Assembly (NCBI GenBank): GCA_038025085.1
Contig: CM076144.1
Location: 22,690,001-22,754,000, forward strand
DNA: 64,000 bases
Source of the DNA: Tetragonia tetragonoides
Lineage: Eukaryota > Streptophyta > Magnoliopsida > Caryophyllales > Aizoaceae
Reading direction: 5' to 3'
Positions within the stretch are counted from its first letter, which is position 1. Each line of letters begins with the position of its first letter. Below the pieces are notes generated by a model, which worked only from the letters and a program-made list of their open reading frames with translations, was not told the DNA's origin and searched no databases. Both the position numbers and the translations under genes were made by a program. Of the stretch, positions 35,309-46,518 are shown piece by piece.

Positions 35309-36047
35309 CAAGTCAATACAAGATGAGAACTTCACCAAATAAAGTTAAATCCACAAAGATTAAGGCTTTATCACAAAAACTTACTTGAAGGAGTAAAGGG
35401 CTCCCGGAGAAGGACTCTTGAGGATTGCTCTTGAGCCTATCTAAAGCAAGGATTGTCTCTCCCACGACCAAGTGCATAGGAGATCTATCCCATTGATTTT
35501 GTTCGGTCACCCTGAGAAGGCATGCTTTGCCCCTATTGATGGTAAGCTTCTTTTCGGATGGAATAAGAGCATCTTCATTACCACCAACAAACAAATAACG
35601 ATGGAGGAGGCAAAATACAAAGGCACGTTTCTTGTACCTCAGATTCATCGCTCCTTGGGCCTGGGAAGTGAAGAAAAGTCACAAGCTTGGCAAGATCAAC
35701 ATCCTCACCATGAAGCACTTGACCCGCTTAGCGGGGAGACAACCCAAGGTACCTTTGAAAATCACCTACGAAAGCATTTCCCAAGTAGGGAACGGCATGA
35801 GGGCTTTCGTTTGGAAAGCCAATTATATCAGAGAACTCCTCCACCAAAGGGCACATCTCATGAGCACCGAAGCGGAAGACATGAAATTTTGGGTCCTAAA
35901 ACTCAACTGAAGCATGAAGGAAACTCCACAAAATCTTTACCTGTTTGAGGTGAAAGAAGGCATTGAGGTGGAAAGGGGTGAGCTCTAACCTCTCTTCTAC
36001 AGTCATGGAAGCCAACCAAGCATCAAAAAATCATCAAAGTTCACCAT
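34506..36047 (-). pseudogene. Antisense gene B of Tat-1, DUF7745-like
   Basis: Gene carried in antisense after pol. The start at ATG 36047 is set by comparison with Tat-2. Exon 1 runs to 35385 and encodes HLKQVKILW, GFPNESP and FLLPLQ-type segments. An intron with donor gtaagt (35384) and acceptor tgtgtag (35263) contains a long T tract. Exon 2 contains CEPPCQRPL, SNWERHWNRRHVW and GLSSFYEEWI, then an in-frame TAG. A Lys-rich tail (KGKGKGKVKAQSKKKKN) follows to 34506. The central part resembles the DUF7745 proteins that are abundant in plant genomes; function unknown. A 1-nt deletion near the start breaks this copy. Confidence 0.65.
35263..35384 (-). other. Intron of antisense gene B with poly-T tract
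   Basis: Donor aag|gtaagt and acceptor gtgtgtag|at on the minus strand are shared with Tat-2 up to small changes. About 38 consecutive A on the plus strand (35268-35305) form the polypyrimidine tract. The length of this run is prone to slippage and to sequencing error. Confidence 0.65.
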
Positions 36048-36345
36048 TGTTAAGATTAAGGATTTTCTCTCAAGGAATTTTCTCTCTCTAAGGGCTCAAA
36101 GTAAGTGGTGAGAAGAGAAGAGAAGGAAACCCAACTATATAAAGGCTATGGTTGGATTCTCGTCGACAATTTAAGGAAATTTAGACAAACGACGAAAAAG
36201 GGTCAGGCGACCTTGAAACTAGTCTGGACGACTAAGCCGCTGGGACAAGCGGCCAAACCGCTGCAGCAAGCGGCTTGACCGTTGGGACAAGCGGCCAAAC
36301 CGCAAGCCCAAGCGGCAACCGCTAGAGCACTAGCACAGACTCTAG
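36048..36345 (-). promoter_or_regulatory. Promoter region of gene B in Tat-1
   Basis: On the minus strand: ccaggcgcctatacagg, then a GCGG/CCGC array (36215-36345), a TATA box (tttatatag near 36135-36143) and, about 90 bases further on, the start codon. The same order (ccaggcgcctatatagg, array, TATA) is found in the LTR U3 of this element. This indicates a shared or copied promoter module. Confidence 0.65.
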
Positions 36346-36928
36346 GAGCTCTAGCGGTCATCCTGTATAGGCGCCTGGTGTGCTCTTTCGCGAGAGACCT
36401 CGGTCCACCCGACCCCACGCCTAACCGGGCTCTACCTTCCTAATTCCCACTTGGACAGATTTTGGAAGCCTTCCCTTATATTTTTCTTACCTTAATGTTT
36501 GGCTCTTGCCACTTTTCTATTTATTCTCTTTTTATTTTCTTTCTTGATTATCAAGTTCCACTTTTATTCCTTTTATTTTCTGATTACCTTTATTAATATT
36601 TTCCCATTTATTTATCTTTTTTTATTTTACTTTTCTTCACTTTTCGGGGAAGGGGTATCCCAAATGTGCTAAATTCTTGAGAATCCTAAATTTCCAAATG
36701 TCGTGATTTGTGATTTCTCACTCGGAAATTAGTTGATTAAGTTCACATATGGGCATTTGCATGATATTTTTGCTTGAATAAGATGCAATAATTTATAGCA
36801 GGTTTAATACAAGCCCGAAAGTTCAAAATGCACTACAACAAATATCACTGGCCATCTTCGCCAGTACTCGGACCCGCCTGAGACGACCCTCCGGGCCCAC
36901 TCGATGATGGAGTACCTGAAGGACCGGG

Positions 36929-39900
36929 CTAAGACGTCGCCCAAGCTCTAGGGTCGAAAGCAAATAGTGAACCCGTCAAGTAAGCGGGATCCAGTGAATG
37001 ACGAGGTGGCTCCGACATGCCGGGACGAACTGACTCCAAGAACCCCTTGGACGAACTGGAGGATACATGGGCATATGATAGCCCGGATACCCCATATAGG
37101 GAGGCGGTGCAGGCCAGTGCCGAGAATGAGGTACTTGGGGCGAGCTCCCCATATCCACTCTAGCTCGAGGCGTCCCCTGACGCACCTCCGCAATCTCCTG
37201 TCTGGAAGGAGGACGTTGTGGTGTAGACACCGACTCCGGAGTACGAAGAACTGGAGGCTTAAGAGGCCTCACCACAGGAACAGGCTGCGAAATAAGCTCA
37301 AGGTCAGAAAACTACAAATTTAAATCAAGCACCATTACTTGAAATGAACATACCTCTCGAACGTCGGACCGACGACTCGTGCATACAGGGCCGTTTCTAA
37401 GGGTAGGCCCTAGGGGCCACCGCCTAGGGCCCAGCCTTAGAAGGGGCCCAAAGAAAAAAAATCACATAAATAACGTATATATAATATAAGCTGCACTAAA
37501 TAAATAGGATTGTAATGTTGGTTTCCTGGTTTGTAGTTTGTGGGACACAAATAGGAGCTAGTTTTCTTTTACCTGGGTTCAAATCTTGTGGGCCTTAATT
37601 TGCTTGTTTTAATTTTCTTTTTACCCACCCCTAATTAATTGTAGCTTGTTTTTGGCGGCCCAATTTGCTTGTTTTAATTTTCTTTTTACCCACCCCTAGT
37701 TAATTGTAGCTTGTTTTTGGCTTATTTTTGCAAACGAATGCATGCACTTTCCCTTACCCTTGACTTGAGTTCCAAATCTGTTGGGCCTCAAATTACAATC
37801 TCTAAAAAAATAAAAAGTTCCATTTTTAATTCTGGTTTCTCTATGTAGGATGCAAGAAGGTCAAGCAATTACCAAGTTTGCAACTTTGGGTTGCATCCGA
37901 CTAAAATGTTGTCACTTGCTCTTTTTATTTCAAGTTTATAATTAACCTTTAATTTGGAAAAAATAATAAATGTTGAAATATCTCGTTATATTCATTAATA
38001 GTGCTTTTTAAAAATAATCTTTTAAAAATTTATTCGTATATATTGTAATTATTTAGAATCAAAGTAATGTATTGGACTTGAAAACATTTCATTGGTTAAC
38101 CGTATGTGTTCATAAAAAAAAAAATTAATTACAAATTGGGCCGAACATAAGCTACTACCTTTCTATTGGCTTTTACTTCAAATATTTTTATTTCATTCTC
38201 TTTGAAATTCAAATAAGCCTCTCTTTTTTAAGGATATAAGGCTATTTTTTACATGTACTACCTTAACTTTTTAAAATCTTTCTTTTAGATTACAAGTTAG
38301 GTTGAACATCACCAACTGCCATTGTTTTTCCATTTCTCACATTTTTTGTGCAGTAAAATCGATTATTCGTTTTTTAGAGCCCCTTATTTTTATTTCGCCC
38401 TAGGGCCTCTAAAACCTTAGGAACGGGCCTGCGTGCATACACTGAGACGCGACCTGGACAACCAATTCTTAAAGGCATGCATGCCTCTAAAGACCTTCCA
38501 CGTCTCTGCAACATCCAACCGTGCACATAATGAAAAGAATCAGCATAAATACAAAGGAAACATTGCAAATTACAATGGATTCTCACTTACCCCCCTACAA
38601 CCAGCTCGTAGAGGCAATCCCTCAACCTCCTCATCAGGGCCACGAAACTCAGGGATCTGTATAACCTGTGGAGACCCATCCGCTCCTGTGTAACCCACCG
38701 ACATGGAAGGGAGAGTAGGGCGCGGAGCAGAAACAGCCGAGGAACTCGCAGCACTCTGCAAAGACTTAAAAATATCAGACACATTTCTAAATTTCCAAAC
38801 AAAATTAAGAAACAAAAATATATTACTCACAGGATCAGTAGAGAAGTTGGGGCATAACCGCGCCTCAACAAAATCAGTATATACCACCATGAGATCCACC
38901 TCAGGATCAAACGGAAGCAAATACTCAAGGGAATTCGCCCTAACAAGTGCCGCCCTCACCTGCTCCACGGTAAGATGACGGACATAAAGCATAGAATCCG
39001 GAGGATCCAAAGGAATCCTCGGAGCCGGAAGGTCGGGGAAAGTCTGCCTATTCAGTCTCTCCCCCAAGAACCACTCAAAACCACTCAATAAGGATTCTCC
39101 TCTGGTCCTACACCCGAGCACCCAAGAATCTATCCGAAAGGCCCAGGAGGTAATTCGTCCATGGGAACCAGTCGACCTGCAAAAGCAAGAATGAGCATAC
39201 AAAAGGATAAAAGGACAAAAGAAGCACAAAGGAAAGTTGCTTACATCCTGAGCGGTCAAGGGATATATCGCCTCCCTAAGGGCGTGCAGCATAGTAAATT
39301 GGCAAGAAGCCCGTCCCTTCCAGGTCTGCATCGCTGGAAAGGACAAATCCCCTGTCTCAAGAAGAGGGCCAAGGTTGGAGAAATGCTCATAAAACAAAAT
39401 CTAAGACATGCAAAATACATGGATTAGGCACAAGTTATTAATAAAGAGCCAAAAAGCACAAAGTACAAGAAAGGTAAAAGGAAATTACCTCCATAACCTT
39501 CCAATAACCGACTAAGGAGACGCGAGATGCGCCCCCTCTCCACTGAGGCGGCTGGACTGCCTCAAACACCGAAGAAGACAAGAGTATGCGGGAAGACCCC
39601 AGTTGTACTCCGCAACTCTGTCCAAATCCCGCAAGCACGGGAAATAGCGAACATGGTACCTACTAGCTTTATCCGAAAAGACAACAAGCTAAACCAAGGG
39701 CCAAGAAAAGGTGACCATGCTGCTCCGCGATGACCTTCTTCAACTTCCTTGGGTTGGTCAGAAACTGGACCATGACGTAAGTCCAACCATACTCTCTACC
39801 ATACCAGTTGGTCCCAAAAGGACCAAACATCTCCACCATAACCTCCCTGCTCACATCTTCATAAGTGACAGGAGTACCGGTCCAAGGCAGCCCGGAAATG

Positions 39901-40897
39901 AGGCCAAACTCGAAAGGGGTGATCATAATCTCACCCATAGGAAAATGAAAGGTACTGTTGGTATCCCAGTACCGCTCTGCAAGACCTCTAACCAACAAGC
40001 GGTCAGAGCGCTCAGCAGAAGCCATGGACACTAAAAAGTGACCGAAGCCACAACGCGCCACGATGGCGTTAACCGCAGGAGTCACGAATCTACGGGCTCT
40101 CTCAATACCCAAAAGGCTACCATAACCCGCATAGCGATGTCGACGTCATATACAACACAATGATTGCAAGACAATTAGCTAGGTGATCGTAATAACAACT
40201 ACCAGTCTCCGGTTTAGTCCTAAATTTTTACAATTCGTGAAATTTAGCACGTTAGCTAAACCAATATGACAAGAGTACATTTTAACGAGAAGGAATTTCA
40301 CACAAGTTTATTCTCCACAAATATACTAAAAACAAAACCATTTACCACCACAACAAAAATAAACTTCATTCAAGTCTATTTACACAGAATATATATATAA
40401 TTGCAACGAAAATAAATTTCACACAAATTTATTTTTCACCACTAAAAGATCAATTTCATGCAAATTCATTCTTTACTTGCAAAAAACATATATGATACAA
40501 GAGTCCTACGGGAATTCGCAAATTAACAAGAAGAACAATTTCACGCAAATCGGTTTTTCCACATTTAGCTACACTACAGTTCTCAACCTAGAAATTCTAT
40601 GTTTGCCTACACATGATTTTCTAAGTGTAAAAGAGCAAAGAAAAAAAAGTGACATACCCGACATTTGGTACCAACTGTAACCAAATGCTCCTTCTTCTTG
40701 AAGACAAGATCGCTGGTCTCCCAACGATCGGTAGGATGAAAATCACTACGAGTGAACTCGTCCTGGACTAACCGGCTCTCACCCACCCGGTGATGGGGTA
40801 TGCCGGAAACGAAAACCCCAGTGAAAACATTCGGGGCCTCATGAAAAACAATCTCTTGCCCCTTCCTTTTCCTACCTCCTCTAAGTTTAGGAGCCAT
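36929..40897 (-). pseudogene. Antisense gene A of Tat-1: plant mobile domain protein
   Basis: Multi-exon gene in antisense, starting MAPKLRGGRKRKGQE at 40897. Proposed exons: 40658-40897, about 39489-40130, 39245-39400, 38831-39176, 38591-38755, about 37354-38519 (split by a hAT element) and 36929-37284. Exon 2 has the plant mobile domain signature (LLVRGLAERYWDTNSTFHFP, GEIMITPFEFGLISGLPW). Such domains occur in MAIL1-type host proteins and in transposon-captured genes. The C-terminal exon is Pro-rich. Several splice sites are damaged (acceptors of introns 1 and 5) and exon 6 is interrupted, so this copy is dead. Exon limits were inferred by comparison with Tat-2. Confidence 0.75.
37386..38431. 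mobile_element. hAT-like non-autonomous DNA transposon
   Basis: A 1046-bp insertion with terminal inverted repeats cagggccgtt on the left and, read inverted, caggcccgtt on the right. It is flanked by a perfect 8-bp duplication cgtgcata (37378-37385 and 38432-38439). Both features are hAT-typical. The interior is AT-rich, with a near-perfect tandem pair (tagcttgtttttggc with flanks, about 37640 and 37707). No transposase is encoded, so it must be mobilised in trans. It splits exon 6 of gene A. Confidence 0.85.
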
Positions 40898-41345
40898 GGA
40901 ATAAGAACAAAAAAAAATGGAGTTTTTGAAATTTGAGTGAATCTCACAAAACTCACAAATTCACACAATTTTGAGTTTTGACACTAAAAAACACAAGATC
41001 AACTAGCAAAATCAAGTTCTACAAAGAATTTGAGCAAGAAAACCTCAAGATTTGGAGTTAGGGGCTTTGATGGAGGTTGAAGACTTGAGTAAAAATGGAG
41101 GAGAGAGAAAGAGAGAGCGCGAAATGGGGAAGATGACCCATTTCGGCTTCCCCTTCCCCTTTTTAGTCAAAACCGTGAAAATGACCTATTGGTCGGTCAA
41201 ACCGCCACGTGGACGGTCAGACCGCCCAGCTGGCGGTCAGACCGCAAGCCAAGCGGCATAGCCACTCTAGCAAGCGGCACAACCGCTCCAGCCAGCGGCC
41301 AAACCGCTCCACGTAGCGGTTCAACCGCTTGACGTGGCGGCTTGA
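40898..41345 (-). promoter_or_regulatory. Upstream region of gene A in Tat-1
   Basis: Contains a GCGG/CCGC array (about 41190-41345) with many copies of ggcggtc and aagcggc. This lies about 290-450 bases upstream of the gene A start. The 5' UTR is A/C-rich on the minus strand. In Tat-2 the equivalent region has a TATA-like ataaaagg between the array and the ATG. The array resembles those of gene B and the LTR. Confidence 0.6.
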
Positions 41346-41589
41346 CCACCTGGCCCACTCTCTCATCTTTGACGTTTTTATGTGCCATTGGTCCAAAATA
41401 ATTGGGCCCCACATGAGGTCCATTGTAGTTATTTGCGCGCCAAAGTCCGTTTATGAAAACAGGACTACTTTAAACCCACAGGTTTGCAAATTTAAACTTG
41501 GCCAAATGGCATGCGCTGAAACCCGACCTAAGGTCTGAGCAACACTTTATTACCCTTTACTACTCATTTTATTTCTAACAAAATGTTTT

Positions 41590-41870
41590 TATTGTGTAAC
41601 CTACAGCATAGGGTTCCCCTTCGACTGAAAATCGAAGGACATTTATTGTTCGACCTATAGCATAGGGTCAACCTTCGACTGAAAATTGGAGGATTTTTAT
41701 CTCTTATCTTATCTCTAATAAAATGTTTTATTGTGTAACGTACAGCATAGGGTCCCCTTCGACTGAAAATCGGAGGACGTTTATTGTGTAACCTACAGCA
41801 TAGGGTCCCCTTCGACTAAAAATCGGAGGACTTTTATTGTCTAACCTACAACATAGGGTCAAACTCTCGG
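41590..41870. repeat. 52-bp tandem repeats near Tat-1 3' end
   Basis: Five imperfect units of about 52 bases with cctacagcatagggt, ccccttcgactgaaaatcg and gaggacttttattg. The same unit occurs about ten times at the matching place in Tat-2. A variable tandem-repeat zone before the 3' LTR is known from Tat/Ogre elements. The remaining bases up to 42020 hold no gene; cggccaaagtaggagcttc just before the 3' LTR is the likely priming tract. Confidence 0.9.
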
Positions 41871-42020
41871 TCAAATAAACATGGAAATTAATTACTCCAA
41901 AAATGATTGTTTATCTTTAACTGATTGTCACCTCACTCAGTTTTCCTGTTTTATTGCAGGTACTGGTACAGGAATACTTTGACCTTCGCTCTATTCGAGC
42001 TCGGCCAAAGTAGGAGCTTC

Positions 42021-43569
42021 TGTAGAAACCAGAAATTGTGTCTATAATAAGTCCCTGAAAAAAACCCGATGATGAAAGGATTGGATTTTGCTCGAACTTG
42101 GGTTGCAAGAATAATTGCTCTGATGATTAGCCCAGTTCATTTGAATTAACCAGTGGAAGCCTTTTGTACAGGTGATCCAAACCAGTTGTACTCAATTCAA
42201 TTGGAGTCCAAAACTGAGAGATAGGCCTCTTTGAACCTAAGGGCCCGAAACGGAACCCAAACCCATGAGTCAACCCTTGGTCAAACAAGGGAGCTCAGTC
42301 AAATCCCGCGTGGACCCCCTCGGAAAAGCCTCCCCCACACAAAATTCATGCCAGGCACCTATACAGGCACGCCGCTCCAGGTCCAAGCGGCCACGATTGG
42401 GGCCGAGCGGTGGTCGCTAGGACAAGCGGCTTGACCGCTTGTCCTGCCGATTTGGCCGCTCGACCTAGCGGTATGGCCACCTGGACTTTTTCTCGCGGAC
42501 GGCAAATTCGAGGCCGATTAGATTTCCGTGCCAAACCCTGGCAGCTCCCCCACTTCTATATAAACAAACCTTAGGGTTCCGTTGAAGAGGTTGGCAGTTA
42601 CAGACTAGAGGTTGGAAACTTGAGAGGTTGGACATTCTCTCTCAAGGCATTCTCTCTCTCATAATTAAACCCTAAATTCTGATTCTACTCCTTCTTTAGG
42701 ATTAGCCCTAGCACCACAAAAATAAGCCTTCATACTTCATCAAGAGCATGAATTCAAGCAACAAAACCCAATAAGTTCATCGTGAGCATCCAGGTAATCC
42801 AACTTGAGGTTTTTTCAAACAATCTTTTTTATTGCTTGTTATTACTAACGATTTTGGTTTATGTGATATGTACATGCATGGCGCTTTTTGAGCAAAAGGG
42901 CTTGTATTAAGCCTAATTAATGGATGAATGAATGGTTTTTATTTTGTTGTTTATTGCGTTTCTAATGAATGAATCATGCTTTGTTTGGAGTGGTGGATGA
43001 ATTATGTGTTTGTCCTCTAACTTGCAGATTTTAGCATATTTATCGTTTTTTTAGCAATAAACGCATGTAACTTGATAAGTTGTTAAAAGTGGTCACAATA
43101 ATAATTCTTGTTCAAACTCATTAGTTAAAACTAGGAATTTGGACAAATTCAACCTTGCTAGAACCGTAGCATTAATAATTATATTGAATCGATTAGAAAA
43201 GGCTGTTGTTGTCAACGGGTGAGTTGGGTGCCTAACACCTTCCTAGCTCGTACCTACGCCCCCGAACTCATTTATGAAGTCAATTTCCCCAAAAGGGATT
43301 GGGATGCACAGGAGTTGAGTTGACGTCTTTCTAGACTATCGACTTGACCTCCAAGGTTTCCAAATTACTTTAAAATTGCGTGGCGACTTCCGATAATCTT
43401 AATCATGTCTTCGGTACATAAATCTCATTGTGCATTCACACTAAAAGATTCACGAAATTCGAACACCAACGCGCTTTCCCAGGCTGTCCGCAAACCCGAG
43501 CCCCGAAAAGAGGTCGGGTGAAGGAACGCGGATAAAAACAAAAAGGGGAGGAAAATACGGCAGTCTACA
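42021..43569 (+). repeat. 3' LTR of Tat-1
   Basis: Partner of 23003-24570, from tgtagaaacc to gtctaca, with its own GCGG/CCGC array (42371-42490) and TATA box. Base differences from the 5' LTR are scattered, roughly 7 percent by eye over the first 230 bases. The insertion is therefore not recent. Confidence 0.93.
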
Positions 43570-44065
43570 AAGGTCACCTTCAAGCCCGAACTCCGATATC
43601 ACACATGTCGCCCGTTTTCGGGCCCTAACATTGGCATCGCGTAAAACTACCCTTACAGGCCTATCAGAGACCCAATAATCGACCCTAGGGGCCTCTCATG
43701 TCCCATAGGGGTCTCCTGTGCGATATGGGGCGAAAATATTAACGTCGAAAACTTTGCGTCCGGAGGCCCAAAACACGTCCCCTAGAGCATTCCTGGGGCC
43801 CGGCTGCCGTTTTTGCCTGAAATTTTTTCGGAACTCTATCATGGCCCTAGGGGACCCCCGGTGCCCCGGGAGGGCACCTTGATTCCCAAACTCCGATATC
43901 ACACATGTCGCTCGTTTTCAGGCCCTAACATTGGCATTGCGTAAAACCGCCCTTACAAAATCTATAAGGGACCCAATAACTGACCTTAGGGGCCTCCCAT
44001 GTCCCCTAGGGGTCTCCCGTGCGATATGCGTCCGGAGGCCCAAAACACGTCCCCTACAGCATTCC
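43570..44065 (-). repeat. 301-bp IGS tandem repeats, block 4
   Basis: Completion of the unit broken by Tat-1, then one full unit (cattggcatc at 43629 and 43929). The next unit is shortened and passes directly at about 44066 (cattccttggccatggg) into the CATGGG array. The same transition is seen at 50326, so it is the regular boundary between two IGS repeat families. Confidence 0.9.
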
Positions 44066-45003
44066 TTGGCCATGGGTCCTGACGAGGCTCCGTCATGGTG
44101 CTGCGTGGTGCTCAAACGCATGGGTCATGGTGCTACATCGTGTTGCATGGTGCTGCAACGCATGGGTCATGGTGCAGCAGGGTGTTGCATGGTGCTGCAA
44201 CGCATGGGCCATGGTGCTGCATCGTACGGCAACGTATGGGTCATGGTGCTGCATCATGTTGCATCGTGCGGCAATGCATGGGTCATGGTGTTGCATCATG
44301 TTGCATCGTGCCGTAATGCATGGGTCATGGTGCTGCAACGCATTGGTCATAGTGCTGCATGGTGTTGCATCGTGCTGCAACCCATGGGTCAAGGTGATGC
44401 AACGCATGGGTCAAGGTGCTGCAACCCATGGGTCATGGTGCTGCATCGTGCTGCAACGCATGGGTCATGGTGCTGTATAGTGCTGCAACGCATGGGCCAT
44501 GGTGCTGCGTCGTGGGACATGGGTGATGCAACGCCATGGGTCATGGTGCTGCGTCATGGGACATGGGACAAGGTCCTGCGTCATCGGACAAGGTGCTACA
44601 TCGTGCTGCAACGCTTGGGTCATGGTGTTGCATAGTGCTGCAACGCATGGGCCATGGTGTTGCGTCGTGGGACATGGGTGATGCAACGCCATGGGTCATG
44701 GTGTTGCGTCATGGGACATGGGACATGGGACAAGGTGCTGCCTCATGGGACATGGGACATGGGACAAGGTGCTGCGTCATGGGACATGGGACAAGCTGCG
44801 TCATGGGACATGGGAGAAGATGCTGCGTCATGGGACAAGGTGCTGCGTCATGGGTGCTGTGTCATGGGACAAGGGACAAGGTGCTGCAACGCTATGGGAC
44901 AAGGGTGCTGCAACGCCATGGGACAAGGTGCTGCGGGGCCATGGGGCAAGGGTGCTGCAGCGCCATGGGACAAGGGTGCTGCAGCGCCATGGGACAAAGG
45001 AGC
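44066..45003 (-). repeat. CATGGG-rich IGS array 1
   Basis: Degenerate tandem array built from catgggtcatggtgctgc and gtgctgcaacg, in nested units of about 20-40 bases. It later shifts to catgggacaaggtgctgc and catgggacatgggac units. It is nearly free of stops in several frames on both strands. This produces many overlapping open frames that are composition artefacts and not genes. It lies between the 301-bp repeats and the 25S 3' end. Confidence 0.9.
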
Positions 45004-45210
45004 CATAACCTCTAGGATATATTCTTCATACTTGGGATGTTTTCATACTTAGGAAGTATTCATACTTGGGGATGTTTTCATACTTAGCACGCGCAACGCC
45101 ATGTTCTTCAAACTTTGTCTCTTGTCTCTTGTGTTCATGCTAAGCCCTTGTATCCTTTTTACTAACCTCTTTTTTACCCAACATGGTAAGAATTGGAGAT
45201 TTGGGGGGAA
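45004..45210 (-). other. Spacer next to 25S 3' end
   Basis: Non-repetitive to weakly repetitive spacer, with four copies of ttcatactt(a/g)gg between 45024 and 45090 and a pyrimidine-rich tract (ttgtctcttgtctcttgtg) near 45115. It lies directly downstream of the 25S 3' end and should include the 3' external transcribed spacer. A Pol I terminator cannot be pinned down. Confidence 0.65.
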
Positions 45211-45419
45211 GGGGGGAGGGACGAATCGAAGCAACTAGGGCTGAGTCTCAGTGGATCGTGGCAGCAAGGCCACACTGCCACTTACAATACCCTGTTGCAT
45301 ATTTAAGTCGTCTGCAAAGGATTCAACTCGCCATTCGGTAGGAATTGTACTTCAAGGCGGCCCTACGGCGCATTTGAATATTTGCAAAGGATTCAGCTCG
45401 CCGTTCACATGGAACCCTT
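45211..45419 (-). rRNA. 25S: 25S rRNA pseudogene, 3' end
   Basis: The minus strand carries the last 160 or so bases of plant 25S rRNA. The blocks caaaggattcaactcgcc, cacttacaataccctg and gtggatcgtggcagcaagg (written on the plus strand) match the known 3' end, which closes with the gattcgtccctcccccc region. The upstream part shows a short duplication of the gcaaaggattca segment (45313 and 45382). It then stops where LINE-3 starts at 45420. The rest of 25S is missing. Confidence 0.9.
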
Positions 45420-46518
45420 TGCCTGGGATAAATTTGATATCTCAAAGCTATAAAATCCTGGTTTAGGCTTGAATATGTAGAACCTATGATTGTTGATGGA
45501 AAACCTGTTGGGGAAATTAAATTGGATGATATAAAATCTGAAATTGAATACTGGAACCAGGCACTGGTTTGCTATGTGCTAGGAGCTAGGCCTCCAGTGA
45601 GTGTTTTCAGTGGGTTTTTGAGGCAAATTTGAGCTAATAGAGGCATGAGGAAGATTGCTATGATGAACAATGGTATTGTGCTTGTCAGGTTTGATACAAT
45701 AGAATGCGGGGACTCTATATTGCAGGAGGGGGTGTTTCACTTTGATAATAAGCCTCTAATAGTTAGGCCATGGTCTGCTGATGTGAATCATGCAAAGGAG
45801 GAGCTGCACTCTGTGCCTATTTGGGTGAAACTGCCTGGTTTGGATATCAAGTACTCGAAGGCTATTGGGTTAAGCAAAGTAGCTTAGCCTCATTGGCCGT
45901 CCTATGATGGCAGACAAGAATACTGAAATGAAAGTGGGCATAAATTTTGCTAGGGTATTAATTGAGGTAGATATTGATTCTGCTTTCCCAGATAAGGTTA
46001 ATTTTCGCAATGAAAGAGGGGTTATAGTGGAGCAACAGGTGGATTATGACTGGAAACCCACAGTTTGCAACTGTTGCAGGCAATATGGGCACATTGAAGA
46101 TGTATGCAGGAAGAAGGCAGGGACCTTAGATAGTCTGAGTAAAGCAAATGGTGCTTTCCACAGAGCACCAACTGTTGGTGCTGCTGCAAGGCCCCCACCA
46201 GACGCCCCAGAACCCCCAGCTGCTGGTAATGGAGCCAGTCAGCAACAATGGATACCAGCAGGGAGAGGCAGAGGTAGAGGCAGGATGGGTTTCAGGCAGA
46301 ATATGCAAAGGGGTGGAGGTGCTGGAAGACAGAATTTTTGCAATCCTAGACCCAAAATCGTAGTTAATGTCACTGGCCACACTCAAACTATAGAGGGAGT
46401 GGAAGCTACTCCAATTCACAACTCTTTTGCCAGCTTGCAGAATGAACAGATTGAGCAACCAGTTGGAAATGTGCTGTAGGGAAGTGAGCAGATTATATCA
46501 CCTGTTGGTCATGGATAG
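45420..46518 (+). pseudogene. LINE-3 ORF1, 5' truncated
   Basis: Begins at the DUF4283-like domain (the FRLEYV-type segment, then SGFLRQI, GIVLVRFDTIECGDSIL, KPLIVRPWSADVN). It continues with GRPMMADKNTEMKVGINFAR, the CCHC knuckle CNCCRQYGHIEDVC and an Arg/Gly-rich tail (GRGRGRGRMGF). A stop near 45632, a frameshift near 45885 and a TAG at 46477 break it. The genuine end is TAG 46516-46518, which lies inside the start of ORF2. Confidence 0.87.

Larger units (their letters stand above)
23003..43569 (+). mobile_element. Tat-1: giant Ty3/gypsy Tat/Ogre-type element
   Basis: About 20.6 kb from tgtagacacc to ...gtctaca, with LTRs of about 1.55 kb that are over 90 percent alike by eye. The primer-binding site at 24572 (tggcgacttcactggggac) matches the type used by Tat/Ogre elements. 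The order is leader, gag, protease, RT, deleted RNase H, integrase, two antisense genes, tandem repeats, 3' LTR. It sits in a 301-bp IGS repeat with agggt on the left and aaggt on the right, a probable 5-bp duplication with one change; the left boundary is ambiguous by one base. A solo LTR and a hAT-like element later inserted into it. Confidence 0.92.

Noticed and set aside
44019..45052. Long overlapping open frames on both strands (Met/Gly/Trp/Cys-rich)
   Set aside because: They are the CATGGG tandem array read in every frame; low complexity, no start context, no domain.
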